This document shows, piece by piece, positions 8,416-17,903 of a stretch of DNA of 64,000 nucleotides. The notes beneath the pieces were generated by a model. The model was not told the origin of the DNA. It worked only from the letters and a program-made list of their open reading frames with translations, and did not search any database. Position 1 is the stretch's first letter. Each line of letters starts with the position of its first letter. Where the stretch lies: positions 16,094 to 80,093 of the forward strand of contig JAJZPI010000001.1 of NCBI GenBank assembly GCA_021811275.1, read 5' to 3'. The translations under genes were made by a program, and so were the position numbers. The stretch comes from Deltaproteobacteria bacterium. Its GTDB lineage: Bacteria; Desulfobacterota; Desulfarculia; Desulfarculales; Desulfarculaceae.

Positions 8416-9338
8416 GACACGCCCTTGGGGCGCAGCGCGCGACCCACGCCCAAGAGGCCGCCCAGCACCCCGGCCGTGACGGCCAGGCCCAGGAGCGCGG
8501 CCGGGACCGTCCAGGGGAAATCCAGCAATACTCCCAGGTCCAGGCCCAGGGGCAGTTGGCCCGGGGTTTTCAAAATTTGCATGAGTCCCCAGACCAAGGC
8601 CGAGGCCAGGGCCGAGGCCAGGCAGGCCTGGATCACCGCCTCCAGCACGAAAGGCCAGCGCACGTAGGAGGGCTTGGCCCCCACCAGGTCCAGGATTTCC
8701 AGCTGGTCGCGGCGCACGTAGATGGCCAGACGCACGGTGTTGCTGACCAGGAGCACCACCCCCAGGAACAGGAGGGTGCCCAGAGCCCAGGCAGCCTCGC
8801 CCAGGGAACGGGAGGCATCCTCCAGCCCCGAAAGCCAGGGCCGGCTGGTGACCACCTCGGCCACCTCGGGCAGCGCTTTGAGTCTGGCGATCATCTCGGG
8901 TCCGGGTGATTTGCCCGGGGCCATGAATATCTCCACGGCGTTGGGCAGAGGGTTGTCCTCAAGGCCTTCCAGTAGGCCGGCGTGGGGCCCCAACTGCTTG
9001 CGGAAGCGGTCTAGGGCCTCCTGACGGTCGACGAAACGCACCTCGGCCGCCTCGGCCGGCCCGTGCGGGCCGGGGTTGGTCAGGCTGGCCGTCAGCTCCG
9101 CTGCCAATTGGCGGCCCTCGTCTATGCCGGCCCCGTCGGCCATGACCACCATCAGGGCGCCCCCCGTGCGCAGCTCGCTTCCCGCCTGGCGCAGGTTCAG
9201 GCAGAGGGTGAAGTAGGCCCCCACGATGGCCAGGGCCACGGTCAGGGTGGTGATGGCCACGCCTTGCAGCCAGGGGTCCTCGCGCATCTGGACCAGGGCT
9301 CGGCTCAAGGGGCCGTGGCGGCGGGCGGGTCGGCTCAT
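8412..9338 (-). CDS. ftsX: Cell division permease FtsX
   Basis: 308 residues with the FtsX layout: cytoplasmic N terminus, a first transmembrane helix ([18 protein letters not shown]), a periplasmic domain of about 110 residues, then three C-terminal helices. The conserved cytoplasmic loop [22 protein letters not shown] is present before the last helices. FtsX forms a type VII ABC complex with FtsE at the division septum and transmits ATP hydrolysis to the periplasmic hydrolase activator. The gene overlaps ftsE by ATGA and envC by GTGA, so the three products are likely made in fixed ratio. Confidence 0.93.
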   Translation of the reverse strand: MSRPARRHGPLSRALVQMREDPWLQGVAITTLTVALAIVGAYFTLCLNLRQAGSELRTGGALMVVMADGAGIDEGRQLAAELTASLTNPGPHGPAEAAEVRFVDRQEALDRFRKQLGPHAGLLEGLEDNPLPNAVEIFMAPGKSPGPEMIARLKALPEVAEVVTSRPWLSGLEDASRSLGEAAWALGTLLFLGVVLLVSNTVRLAIYVRRDQLEILDLVGAKPSYVRWPFVLEAVIQACLASALASALVWGLMQILKTPGQLPLGLDLGVLLDFPWTVPAALLGLAVTAGVLGGLLGVGRALRPKGVS

Positions 9339-10003
9339 GGGCGCTCCTCGTGCAGATGGCCCTCGGCCAGGCGCACCACCCGCGCACCGCGCACCAGGCC
9401 CAGCAGCTTGGGGTCGTGGGTGGCCACCAGTACCGTGGCCCCCTGGGCGTGGGCCTGCACCAGAAGCCGCATGACCTCAAGGGCGGTGCCGGGGTCAAGG
9501 TTGCCGGTGGGCTCGTCGGCCAGGAGCAGGGGAGGGCGGCCCACCAGGGCGCGGGCGATGGCCACCCGCTGCTGCTCGCCGCCGCTCAAGGTGTCGGCCC
9601 TGGCTTGGGCCGCGCCGTTCAAGCCGACCTGGGCGACGACCTCTTCCACCCGGCTTACCAGATCGGGACCCCGCCCGCCGGCCACTCGCAGGGCGAGCGC
9701 CACGTTTTCGAAAACGCTCTTTGCCCCGACCAGCTTGAAGTCCTGGAAGATTACCCCCACCTTGCGCCGCAGCAGGGGAAGTTGGCTGGGTTTCAGGCGG
9801 CCCAGATCCGCCCCGCCCACGCGCACGCTGCCGTTGGTGGGGGATTCGGCGGCGAAAAGCATTCTGAGCAGGGTAGTCTTGCCGGCGCCCGAGGGTCCGG
9901 TGAGGAAAAGGAACTGGCCCGCGGGCACCCGCAGGTCCACCTCGGAAAGGGTGGGCTGGGGACGGTCGTGATAGCGTTTGCCGACCTTGGTCAGGAGGAT
10001 CAT
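9335..10003 (-). CDS. ftsE: Cell division ATP-binding protein FtsE
   Basis: 222-residue ABC ATPase. Walker A is [15 protein letters not shown], the signature [15 protein letters not shown], and Walker [13 protein letters not shown], followed by the switch histidine in VATHDPKL. It partners FtsX at the septum. The ATG at 10003 lacks a strong ribosome site close by. The stop overlaps the ftsX start. A TolC-type gene ends 63 bases upstream in the same direction, so the operon may begin with that gene. Confidence 0.94.
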   Translation of the reverse strand: MILLTKVGKRYHDRPQPTLSEVDLRVPAGQFLFLTGPSGAGKTTLLRMLFAAESPTNGSVRVGGADLGRLKPSQLPLLRRKVGVIFQDFKLVGAKSVFENVALALRVAGGRGPDLVSRVEEVVAQVGLNGAAQARADTLSGGEQQRVAIARALVGRPPLLLADEPTGNLDPGTALEVMRLLVQAHAQGATVLVATHDPKLLGLVRGARVVRLAEGHLHEERP

Positions 10004-10066
10004 CTGCGTCCGCTTAGCCTCGGTCCGTCCCGTTTCACCAGCCGTCCCCCGGCCCCATGGCGGCTT

Positions 10067-11485
10067 CTATTTGTCCGAAGCGGCCCCGGCAGGCGGAGCT
10101 GGCTTGAGCATCTCCTCGGGGGTCGGCTTGGCGTCCAGCCCGGGGGGCAGCCCGCGGCCCATGGAGCGCAGCAGCGCGGCCTCGGCCAGGTTGTATTGGG
10201 TCAGGGCCGTATAGTAATTGTTGCGGGCCTTGGTCAAGAGGGTCTGGGCGTCGAGCACCTCGGTATTGGTGGTCAGCTGCTCCTTGAAGCGCTCCTGGGT
10301 GATGCGGAAGTTCTCCTCGGCCGAGACGATGGAGGTCCGGGCGGTGCTGATGTTCTTCTCCGAGTCCTTGAGCGAAAGCCAGGACTGCTTGATCTGCAAC
10401 TCGACTTGGTCCTGGAGGTCGCGGCGGGTGGACTCGAGCTTGCGCAGGTTGGCCCGCTTCTGATTCACCTGGTGCAGGGTGCGGCCCCATTCCCAGAAGG
10501 GCCAGTTGACTGCGGTCACCACCTGCCAGTTGGTGGGGTCGTAGACGCTGGAATCGCCGAAATCCCAGTTCTCGCCGGTGAATATGTAGCTGGCTTGCAG
10601 GTTTACCTGGGGGTAATAACCGGCCTCGGCCTGACGCACGTTCTCCTGGCCCTGCTGGAGCTGAACCTCGATGGCCTTGAGTTCGGGCCGCTCCACCCGG
10701 CCGGTCTGGCGGGCCTGCTCGTAGCCGATCTTGACCTCGTGATAGTTCAGCTCGTCCTGAGTTTTCAGGTCGGCCCCCACCGGCCGGCCCAGCAGGGTGT
10801 TCAAGGTGGCGCGGGTCACGGAGACGGAGTTGTCCGCCTGGACCAGCTGCTGCTGGGCCTCGGCCAGTTCCACCTCGACCTTGAGCACGTCGTTGGTGGG
10901 CAGGATGCCCACGTCGAAGAAGTCGCGGGCGGTCTGCAGGTGGCTGGTGAGCTGCACCACCTGTTGGTTGGCCACATCCAAGGACTTTTGAGCCTTGAGG
11001 TATTCGAAGAAGGCTTTCTTGGCCGAGTAGGCCACGTCCAGGCGGGTGAGGAAGACTTGCAGTTCGCTGAAGTCCACGCCCAGGTCTGCCAGCTTGTAGG
11101 TGCTGGAAAGCTTGAAGCCGGTGAAGATGGGCTGGCTGACGGAGGTGGACCATTGGTAGGTGTTCAGGCTACCGGTGTAAAGGTCGCCGTAGCGGGTTCT
11201 GATGCGGGTTAGGTCCTGGGTTCTGTAGTAGTTGTAGTCGGTGCTCAGGGTGGGCAGAAAGCCGGTGATGGTCTCCTTGCGCCGGGAGGTCGCCGCCTCC
11301 AGGTCCTCGCGCGCGCCGGCCAGGTTGGGCGAGTAGCTCAGGGCCTGCTCAATGGCCTGGTTAAGGGTCAAGGCTGGCTGATCCTCGGCCTGGGAGGACG
11401 ATGCGGCCAGGGTCAAGGCCAGGGCCAGGGCGCTGATGAGCCTAAATCTGGTCGCAAGCCGGTGTTCTGCGTGGAGCCTAGGCAT
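10067..11485 (-). CDS. TolC-family outer-membrane efflux protein
   Basis: 472 residues. A signal peptide ends near SSSQAEDQP. Two tandem OEP repeats follow: LTLNQAIEQALSYSPNLAGAR opens the first, and helical blocks such as LVQADNSVSVTRATLNTLLGR and NYYTALTQYNLAEAALLRSMG mark the ends of the two halves. The protein should form a trimeric outer-membrane channel with a periplasmic tunnel. It could serve an exporter encoded elsewhere, since no membrane-fusion protein is adjacent. The ATG at 11485 is chosen because AAAGGGG lies 7 bases upstream. It precedes ftsE by 63 bases, possibly in the same transcript, which is not a usual arrangement. Confidence 0.88.
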   Translation of the reverse strand: MPRLHAEHRLATRFRLISALALALTLAASSSQAEDQPALTLNQAIEQALSYSPNLAGAREDLEAATSRRKETITGFLPTLSTDYNYYRTQDLTRIRTRYGDLYTGSLNTYQWSTSVSQPIFTGFKLSSTYKLADLGVDFSELQVFLTRLDVAYSAKKAFFEYLKAQKSLDVANQQVVQLTSHLQTARDFFDVGILPTNDVLKVEVELAEAQQQLVQADNSVSVTRATLNTLLGRPVGADLKTQDELNYHEVKIGYEQARQTGRVERPELKAIEVQLQQGQENVRQAEAGYYPQVNLQASYIFTGENWDFGDSSVYDPTNWQVVTAVNWPFWEWGRTLHQVNQKRANLRKLESTRRDLQDQVELQIKQSWLSLKDSEKNISTARTSIVSAEENFRITQERFKEQLTTNTEVLDAQTLLTKARNNYYTALTQYNLAEAALLRSMGRGLPPGLDAKPTPEEMLKPAPPAGAASDK

Positions 11486-11566
11486 GTTCAACCCCTTTGA
11501 GCCCGTCCGGGGCTTGAGGAATAACGCTCTACCAGACAACGAAATATGGCACCCCGGTCATCGGTG

Positions 11567-12589
11567 TCAACCCATATTTGGTCGAGAGCCCGCGCGGCTG
11601 GGGCCGCCGCCGGCGCCCAGGCGGTCGCCCGCCGCCGCCAGCATGCCCCCCAGCCAGGCGAAGGGCCGCAGCAGGCAATAGAGCAAGGCCCTGTTCACGA
11701 GGTCCGGGTCCGATTCGCCCACCCCGCGCAGGAAGGGCCGGTTCAGGGGATAGAGCAGAAGCAGGCAGAGCAGGGTCAGGGTGAGCGCGCGATCCGGGGC
11801 CAGGGGCCAGAGGCCGGCCAGCAGGGCCGGGCTCAGCAGGGCCAGCAGGGTCTGGAGGCGCTCCCTGCCCTGGCCGGGAAGCAGGCCGGGGCCCAAGGAC
11901 CGGGCCAGGCGCAAGCGCTGGAAACTCTCGCGGCCCTCGGACCAGGCCTGGCCCAGAAGCCCCCGCCAGGAACCGGGCAGGGCCGCGCGCACGAAAAGAT
12001 CCTGATCCCAGTAGAGCTCCCGCCCCTCGGCCTTCAAGCGCAGCCATAGGGCCAGCAGGTCACCCTGGGGTTCGGGCAGGTTCGGGTCCAGCCCGCCGGC
12101 CCCCATCGCCGCCGCCCGGCGGAAGGCCGCGCATCCCATCTGGGGCAATCCCAGCTCTTTGGCCTGCCAGGCCAGTTCCAGGGCGGCCAGCCTTTTCAGG
12201 GGTTCGCCCTGGCCGTCGGGTTTGAGCAGCAGGCTCAAGCCAACGGCCTCGGTCTCGTCCATGATGCGCCGGATCACCCCGGGCAGGTGGGGCGGAACCT
12301 GGCAGCCTGGGCCAAGAAAGAGCGCCACCGCTCCCCGGGCCTGGGCCAGTGCGCAAGCCCGGGCCGCGGCTGGGCCCTGGGGGGGCTGGGAGACCAGCCG
12401 CCAGCCCGCCGGGCCGGCGGGAGCGGCCTGGTCCAGGGCGCGCAGCGCCGTATCTCCCTGGGCCACCACCAGGGCCTCGCACTCAGGGCCGGCCAGCGCC
12501 GCCAGGGAGGTCAGGCAGGAAGCCAGGCCGGGTTCGCCCCCCCGCACGGGCACGATCAGGCTGAGCCAGGGCTGGGAGAAATCCTTCAT
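11567..12589 (-). CDS. GT2-like glycosyltransferase with membrane anchor
   Basis: 340 residues. The N-terminal GT-A fold begins LSLIVPVRGGEPGLASCLTSL. The usual DxD region is weak (ALFLGPGCQVPPHL where many GT2 proteins have an acidic pair), and the later part has PEPQGDLLALWLRLKAEG in place of the acceptor-loop acidic motif. C-terminal hydrophobic spans (LLALLSPALLAGLWPLA, LTLTLLCLLLLYPL) suggest membrane attachment. The loss of obvious metal-binding acids makes catalysis uncertain. It follows the phosphodiesterase-like gene by 14 bases and probably shares its transcript with that gene and the TPR gene. Confidence 0.6.
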   Translation of the reverse strand: MKDFSQPWLSLIVPVRGGEPGLASCLTSLAALAGPECEALVVAQGDTALRALDQAAPAGPAGWRLVSQPPQGPAAARACALAQARGAVALFLGPGCQVPPHLPGVIRRIMDETEAVGLSLLLKPDGQGEPLKRLAALELAWQAKELGLPQMGCAAFRRAAAMGAGGLDPNLPEPQGDLLALWLRLKAEGRELYWDQDLFVRAALPGSWRGLLGQAWSEGRESFQRLRLARSLGPGLLPGQGRERLQTLLALLSPALLAGLWPLAPDRALTLTLLCLLLLYPLNRPFLRGVGESDPDLVNRALLYCLLRPFAWLGGMLAAAGDRLGAGGGPSRAGSRPNMG

Positions 12590-12603
12590 GGAGAGGCTTT
12601 CAT

Positions 12604-13440
12604 CTAAAAAGAATCGAGAATCCCTGCGGGGATTGTACCATGGAGCGCGTCGGCCTGTTCCAGGCCCAAGATGAGCGGTATCAAGGCTGGAAGCATTTCG
12701 GGCTCGGCCTCGCCGCTGGCGCCAGGCCGGATCAGGCCCGGAGACCAGAGCAGGGCGCCTTTCACGCCGGCCAGGCAGATCACGGCCTCCGCCCCGGCGG
12801 CGCGGGCCAGTCCCTCGGCGTAGCCGTCCAGCTGGCTCAGCAGCATCAACTCACGTCCGCTCTCCGGCTTATTCAAGGCGCGCACCTGCGTCAACCCGCC
12901 CAGACCAGGGCAGGCCAGGCCCACGGCGACCAGCTCCGGACGGTGGACGCGAGTCAGGCGATCGGCGTGCTCGAAGGCCAGACGGGCGAAGGCGGCCTGC
13001 TGGGCCAGGGCCAGGTCGCGCTCGTGGGGCCTTGGCCGGGGCCGTCCCACGGTCCAGACCGCGCCGGCCAGGTAGTCGCCCAGGTCCAGGGCCAGTTCCC
13101 TAGGACGCAGGCGGCCGGCCAGGCCCGGGCCTGGCTCAGGCACGGCGAAGAGAGCGCCCGCTGGGAGAGGGCGGGGCAGGGGCAGGTTGAAGAGGCCCGC
13201 GCGCAACTCCGGACGGCTTAGGGCCTTTCCCAAGCGGGCGGGGTTCCAGGGGTCAGGGCCGTTCGGGCCTTCCCCGACCCAGGCCAGCCAGGCCCCCTCC
13301 CGGCATAGCCGGCTCAGGAAGGGGAGGGCGGTCAGCCCGGACCAGGGCGCGGGGCTGAGCGGGTCCGCGCCGGGCAAGCGCAGGATCAGGGCTTGGCGCC
13401 GGGATTGTGCCTTTGGCAGGGGGGTGAAGATTTGGGCCAA
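12604..13440 (-). CDS. Uncharacterised protein, possibly degenerate alkaline-phosphatase-like
   Basis: 278 residues, rich in Ala, Leu, Pro and Gly, without signal peptide or clear membrane helix. The order of short blocks recalls AlkP/type I phosphodiesterase proteins: an N-terminal LTALPFLSRLCREGAW (compare the lPnLarLl.eG block), RPELVAVGLACPGLGG (compare the PDL..vyf.g.D block), SQLDGYAEGLARAAG, and GALLWSPGLIRPGAS followed by MLPALIPLILGLEQ. The metal-binding Asp and His residues expected for that superfamily are absent, so any activity is doubtful. The start is a TTG at 13440 with a poor ribosome site. Between the TPR and GT2 genes, same strand. Confidence 0.45.
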   Translation of the reverse strand: MAQIFTPLPKAQSRRQALILRLPGADPLSPAPWSGLTALPFLSRLCREGAWLAWVGEGPNGPDPWNPARLGKALSRPELRAGLFNLPLPRPLPAGALFAVPEPGPGLAGRLRPRELALDLGDYLAGAVWTVGRPRPRPHERDLALAQQAAFARLAFEHADRLTRVHRPELVAVGLACPGLGGLTQVRALNKPESGRELMLLSQLDGYAEGLARAAGAEAVICLAGVKGALLWSPGLIRPGASGEAEPEMLPALIPLILGLEQADALHGTIPAGILDSF

Positions 13441-13454
13441 GGTGGCGGCGTGGC

Positions 13455-13835
13455 TCAGGCTTCGGAGGACCGGCCGGCCACCCCGGCCTGGAAGGCGCGG
13501 TAATGGGCTTGAGCCCGGTCCAGATCGCCCTGGGCCTCGTATGCCTCGGAAAGGGCGCGGTGAATTCCGCGGGCCTCCAGCATATCGGGAGTCAGGGCCA
13601 GGGCGGTCTTCAAGTGGCTGGCCGCTTGCTCGGGCTGGCCCAGGGCCAGATAGACCTGGGCCAGGTCGCGGTGCACCGGGGCTTGGTCCTTACCTTTGGC
13701 TATGGCCTGGCTGAACAGCTCCGCCGCCAAATGCAGGTTGCCGGAAAGGTTGGCCCGGTGAGCTTGGGACACCAGGCGATCGGGTTCGGGCAGGCCTTTC
13801 TCGCTTTCGGCGAACAGGGCCTCGAGATCGTCCAT
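13455..13835 (-). CDS. Small tetratricopeptide-repeat protein
   Basis: 126 residues without signal peptide. About three TPR units are visible: AHRANLSGNLHLAAELFSQAI, VHRDLAQVYLALGQPEQAASH and HRALSEAYEAQGDLDRAQAHY, each with the helix-turn-helix small-residue pattern. The protein should act as a cytoplasmic protein-binding scaffold, with unknown partner. The ATG at 13835 has AGGAG 8 bases upstream. It is first in a minus-strand set with the phosphodiesterase-like gene (14 bases on) and the GT2-like gene, so the three may act together in envelope glycan work. Confidence 0.7.
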   Translation of the reverse strand: MDDLEALFAESEKGLPEPDRLVSQAHRANLSGNLHLAAELFSQAIAKGKDQAPVHRDLAQVYLALGQPEQAASHLKTALALTPDMLEARGIHRALSEAYEAQGDLDRAQAHYRAFQAGVAGRSSEA

Positions 13836-14031
13836 GTTGGCGGCTCCTGATGGGGTGAGGATTAATCTCGAATATTAACAGCTGAGCTGGATGGTATACA
13901 AATAAATTCCTACCAATTCACAATTACACACCAAGCGCGGCCCCCCAGCCGCAGCCGAAATGTCCTGAAATGGGGATGGATTGACACCTTGGGACTGCCG
14001 TGTAATCCTTAGCAACCCTTTCCGGGAGAGC
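13836..14031. promoter_or_regulatory. Divergent control region between TPR and membrane-protein genes
   Basis: AT-rich for this genome. It holds GTATACAAATA at 13894-13904, which recurs exactly at 35694-35704 in front of the liv operon. On the minus strand TTGTGA and TGTATA occur 17 bases apart, a weak candidate promoter for the TPR gene. No gene is seen here. Confidence 0.3.
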
Positions 14032-16014
14032 ATGTTTGGCGGTAGAGGCATGACAGGATCAGTACAGAGCCCGTCCCCGCGGGCCTCCGGGGGGGAAAAG
14101 GCCTTGGTGGCCGCCCTGATGCTGGCGCTAAGCCTGGTCATGACTTGGCCGCTGGCCATGCACCCGGCCCGAGCCGTCAACGACTTCGGCGACCCTCTGC
14201 TCAATTCCTGGATCCTATGGTGGGTGGTCAAGGCCCTGGTCACTCCCGGCCTCTCCCTGTTCAACGCGCCCATCTTTTTCCCCGAGCACCTGACTCTGGC
14301 CTACTCCGAGCATCTGCTGCCCAGCGCCCTGACCGTCTCGCCGGTATTGCTACTGGGCGGCGACGGCATCCTGGCCCATAACCTGATGTTCTTGATCGCC
14401 CTGACCGTGGCCGGCCTAAGCATGTACCTGCTGGGCCTGGAACTGACCGGCTCGCGCGCGGCGGCCATGGTCATGGCCCTGGCCTTTGCCTTCAATCCCT
14501 TCCGTTTCGGCCACTTGGGCCATTTGCAGATGCAGACCAACCACTTCATGCCCCTGGTCATGCTCTACCTGCACCGCTGGGCCAGGTCGCCGCGCTGGTC
14601 CCTGGCCCTGCTCATGGGCCTGTTCTGGCTGCTCCAGATACTCTCCTGCGGCTATTACGCCCTTTTCGTTTCCCTGGCTGTGGGTCTCTTTCTGCTCTTC
14701 TACGGCCTGCGCGGTCGCTGGTGGCGCGAGCGCCGGCGGCTGGGCCAGTTGGCGGTGGTGCTGGGGGGGGTGGCCATCCTGGTGGCTCCACTCTATCTGC
14801 CCTACGCCATCGTCAAGAAGGAGATGGGCTTCAAGCGCTCGGAGTCTTTGGCCGCCGGGTTCTCGGCCCAGGCGCGCAACTACCTGGCCGCGCCGCCGGC
14901 CAGCCTGCTCTACGGCGAGGGCACCGAGGGCTTTCGGGGACCCGAGGGCGAGTTGCTACTGGGCCTTGGACTGACCACCTTGGTCATCATCGGCTTCGTG
15001 CGCCCCGCGCCCCCGGCCCTGGCTGGCCGGCAGGCCCGGCGCGGCCAAGCCCCGGCCCTGGCCAGCCTGGCGGGTTTCTGGCTGCTGACTGGGCTGGCCT
15101 TTCTCACCGAAGGCCTCGGCTTGCCCCCGGGACCGCGATTTTGGCGCGAGTTCGCCCCCATGATATTCCTGATCCTGGCTCTTGGCTCCCTGGCGGCCTG
15201 GCGCTTGCTGGCTCTGGGCGGGCTCAAGGCCGCCCAGGCGGCGGGTTGGAGGCTGGCGGCCGGCCTGCGCCCGGCAGAGGAAGGGGGACATGCCTGGGGC
15301 CATGTCCGGACCGAGCAGTGGTTCTACCTGTTTTTGGCGACAATGGCCTTCTGGGCTTCCCTGGGCCCGGACTACGGTCTCTATTCACTTTTCTACAAGC
15401 TCGTACCGGGCTTCGACGCCCTGCGCGTGCCGGCGCGCCTGGCGGTGCTGGTCACCCTGGCCTGGGCGGTGCTTGCCGGCTATGGCTGGCAACGGCTGGC
15501 GGCCCTCTGGCCGGCGCGGCCGAAGGCGCGTTCTTTGGCGCTCGCCGGGGTATGCCTGTTCGTGCTGCTGGAGGCCTGCTCGCTGCCCCTGCCCTGGCTC
15601 CTGGTTCGCGAGGACACCCCGGCGATCTACCAGTGGCTGGCCCGCCAGCCCCGGGAAACGGTGGTGATGGAGCTGCCGGCCATGGGATTCAACGACGACC
15701 TGGCCCGCGACGCCCGCTACGTCTACTGGTCGACCAGGCACGGGCAGCCGCTTATTAACGGCTACTCCGGCTACTTCTCAAAAGCTTACAGTGAGTTGGC
15801 CAAAAAAGGCATCCGGCCCAGCCGTACCGACTTCATCGACGTCATCCGCGCTCGCGGGGCTGGGCTCCTGATCTTTCACGCCAAGGAATACCGCTCCTCG
15901 GACCGGGTTTGGCAATTGCGCAAGTTCGAGCAGGACAAGAGGCTGCGCCTGGTATACAAGGACGAGTGGGACTATGCTTTCGAGATATTCCCCCGCGAGG
16001 TGCAACAGCCTTGA
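14032..16014 (+). CDS. Large polytopic membrane protein, glycosyltransferase-C-like
   Basis: About 660 residues with some ten or more hydrophobic helices in the first two thirds and a soluble C-terminal domain of about 130 residues. Features include the first-loop segment ARAVNDFGDPLLNSWILWWV with an acidic pair, FFPEHLTLAYSEHLLPSA, and FNPFRFGHLGHLQMQTNHF. This layout is typical of GT-C or YfhO-like proteins that move sugars from polyprenyl phosphate donors, but I cannot assign a named family. The start is uncertain between 14032 (GGGAG close by) and 14050. It precedes gmd, a DPM1-like GT2 and a flippase-like gene on the same strand, so surface glycan assembly is the likely setting. Confidence 0.65.
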   Translation: MFGGRGMTGSVQSPSPRASGGEKALVAALMLALSLVMTWPLAMHPARAVNDFGDPLLNSWILWWVVKALVTPGLSLFNAPIFFPEHLTLAYSEHLLPSALTVSPVLLLGGDGILAHNLMFLIALTVAGLSMYLLGLELTGSRAAAMVMALAFAFNPFRFGHLGHLQMQTNHFMPLVMLYLHRWARSPRWSLALLMGLFWLLQILSCGYYALFVSLAVGLFLLFYGLRGRWWRERRRLGQLAVVLGGVAILVAPLYLPYAIVKKEMGFKRSESLAAGFSAQARNYLAAPPASLLYGEGTEGFRGPEGELLLGLGLTTLVIIGFVRPAPPALAGRQARRGQAPALASLAGFWLLTGLAFLTEGLGLPPGPRFWREFAPMIFLILALGSLAAWRLLALGGLKAAQAAGWRLAAGLRPAEEGGHAWGHVRTEQWFYLFLATMAFWASLGPDYGLYSLFYKLVPGFDALRVPARLAVLVTLAWAVLAGYGWQRLAALWPARPKARSLALAGVCLFVLLEACSLPLPWLLVREDTPAIYQWLARQPRETVVMELPAMGFNDDLARDARYVYWSTRHGQPLINGYSGYFSKAYSELAKKGIRPSRTDFIDVIRARGAGLLIFHAKEYRSSDRVWQLRKFEQDKRLRLVYKDEWDYAFEIFPREVQQP

Positions 16015-16099
16015 TCGAAAGATATTTGCCCTTGACAACCCAGGGCCCGTGTACGAAATCAGAGGGGCCCGCCGCCCGGGCAGAGAGAGAGGTTCACAA

Positions 16100-17155
16100 G
16101 TGAGCCAGAAGCGCCGAGCGCTCATCACCGGCATCACCGGCCAGGACGGGGCCTACCTGGCCCGCTTCCTGCTGGAAAAGGGCTACGAGGTCTACGGGGC
16201 CTTCCGCCGCCTGTCCACCCCCAATCTGTGGCGCCTGCAGGCCTTGGACATCTTCCATCAGGTGCAGCTCATACCCATGGAACTGGTGGATTCGGCCTCC
16301 ATGACCGGAGCCCTGGTGGCCAGCCGGCCTCACGAGGTCTACAACCTGGCGGCCCAGAGCTTCGTGGGGGCGAGCTTCGAGCAGCCGGTGGGCACCGGCC
16401 AGGTCACCGGCCTGGCGGTCAGCCGCCTCCTGGAATGCATCCGCCACGTGGATCCAGGCATCCGCTTCTACCAGGCCAGCACCAGCGAGCTTTTCGGCAA
16501 CAGCACCCAGGTGCCCCACAACGAACTGACGCCCTTCGAGCCGGCCTCGCCCTATGCCGCGGCCAAGCTCTACGGCTACTGGATTACCCGCATCTACCGC
16601 GAGGCCTACGACCTCTTCGCGGTCAACGGCATCCTCTTCAACCACGAGTCTCCCCTGCGCGGCCTGGAGTTCGTCACCCGCAAGATCACCAACGCCCTGG
16701 CCAAGGTCAAGCTGGGGCTGGAGAGCAAAGTCAGCCTGGGCAACCTGGAGGCCAGCCGCGACTGGGGCTTCGCCGGCGACTACGTGGAGTCAATGTGGCT
16801 CATGCTCCAGCAGGAGGCCCCCGGCGACTATGTCATCGCCACCGGCGAGACCCACACCGTGCGCGAATTCTTCACCCTGGCCTGCGAGATCGCCGGTCTG
16901 GACCCGGCCGGCATCCTGGAGGTCAACCCCAAGTTCATGCGTCCCTTAGACGTGGACCTGCTCCTGGGCGACTCCGGCAAGGCCCAGCGCATGCTGGGCT
17001 GGCAGCCCCGGGTGACCTTCCGCGAACTGGTCAGGATCATGATGGAGACCGACCTGGCGCGCTGGCACCGCTGGCAGAAGGGCGAGCAGTTCCCCTGGGA
17101 CGCCTTCAACTATCCCTCGGAGATGAACATCCTCTCCCGCGCCGTGAAGAGTTAG
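16100..17155 (+). CDS. gmd: GDP-mannose 4,6-dehydratase
   Basis: 351 residues, extended SDR family. The NADP-binding [15 protein letters not shown] opens the Rossmann fold. [39 protein letters not shown] (catalytic Tyr and Lys) and [13 protein letters not shown] are diagnostic for Gmd, which makes GDP-4-keto-6-deoxymannose. The region after the cofactor loop reads [11 protein letters not shown] rather than the common SSSFNTGR form. The GTG at 16100 follows GAGAGAGG. No Fcl or Rmd reductase is adjacent, so the final sugar (fucose, rhamnose or another) is not known. Same strand and cluster as the neighbouring glycosyltransferase genes. Confidence 0.92.
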   Translation: MSQKRRALITGITGQDGAYLARFLLEKGYEVYGAFRRLSTPNLWRLQALDIFHQVQLIPMELVDSASMTGALVASRPHEVYNLAAQSFVGASFEQPVGTGQVTGLAVSRLLECIRHVDPGIRFYQASTSELFGNSTQVPHNELTPFEPASPYAAAKLYGYWITRIYREAYDLFAVNGILFNHESPLRGLEFVTRKITNALAKVKLGLESKVSLGNLEASRDWGFAGDYVESMWLMLQQEAPGDYVIATGETHTVREFFTLACEIAGLDPAGILEVNPKFMRPLDVDLLLGDSGKAQRMLGWQPRVTFRELVRIMMETDLARWHRWQKGEQFPWDAFNYPSEMNILSRAVKS

Positions 17156-17168
17156 GGGAGGAGGCGCC

Positions 17169-17891
17169 GTGCTCCTGTCCATCGTCATGCCGGTCTTCAA
17201 CGAGGAGGGCTTCCTGGAGGAGATCGTCGCCCGTGTCCAGGCCGTGGACCTGGGGCCGCTGGAGCGCGAACTGATCATCGTGGACGACTGCTCCAGCGAC
17301 AAGAGCCCCCAGATCCTGGCCGCCATGGAGGGCCAGCGGGCTGTGCATCCCTCGGCCCGCCCCTTCGACCGGCCCATCAGGGTCAAGCGCCATGCCGTGA
17401 ACCAGGGCAAGGGCGCTGCCCTGCGCACCGGCTTCGCCGAGGCGGCCGGCGACCTGGTGCTCATCCAGGACGCCGACCTGGAATACGACCCGGAGGACTA
17501 CCCCAAGCTCCTGAACCCCGTGCTCCGGGGCAAGGCCGAGGTGGTCTACGGCAGCCGCTTCACCGGCGAGCGCCGCAACATGTTCTTCCATCATTGGGTG
17601 GGCAACAAGTTCCTAACCCTGTTCACCAATATCCTGTTCAACACCACCCTGAGCGACATGGAGACCTGCTACAAGCTCTTCACGCGCCAGACGCTGGCCG
17701 GCATTATGATCAAGAGCGACCGCTTCAACTTCGAGCCCGAAATCACGGCCAAGATTCTCAAGAAGGGCATCCGCATCTACGAGGTGCCCATCAGCTACAC
17801 CGGCCGCGAGTTCCACGAGGGCAAAAAAATCACCTGGCGCGACGGCTTGGCCGCCCTATGGGCCCTGGCCAAGTTCCGCTTCAAGGACTGA
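17169..17891 (+). CDS. DPM1-like GT2 (polyprenyl-phosphate glycosyltransferase)
   Basis: 240-residue soluble GT-A enzyme. [19 protein letters not shown] and [16 protein letters not shown] form the nucleotide site, [15 protein letters not shown] carries the DxD metal motif, and [12 protein letters not shown] plus [12 protein letters not shown] follow as in dolichyl-phosphate mannosyltransferase and DPG synthase relatives. It probably charges polyprenyl phosphate with a sugar for use by membrane glycosyltransferases such as the polytopic protein upstream. There are no C-terminal membrane helices, as in DPM1-type short forms. The GTG at 17169 follows GGGAGGAGG, 13 bases after the gmd stop, so the genes are cotranscribed. 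Confidence 0.85.
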   Translation: MLLSIVMPVFNEEGFLEEIVARVQAVDLGPLERELIIVDDCSSDKSPQILAAMEGQRAVHPSARPFDRPIRVKRHAVNQGKGAALRTGFAEAAGDLVLIQDADLEYDPEDYPKLLNPVLRGKAEVVYGSRFTGERRNMFFHHWVGNKFLTLFTNILFNTTLSDMETCYKLFTRQTLAGIMIKSDRFNFEPEITAKILKKGIRIYEVPISYTGREFHEGKKITWRDGLAALWALAKFRFKD

Positions 17892-17903
17892 TCCCCACAT
17901 CCC

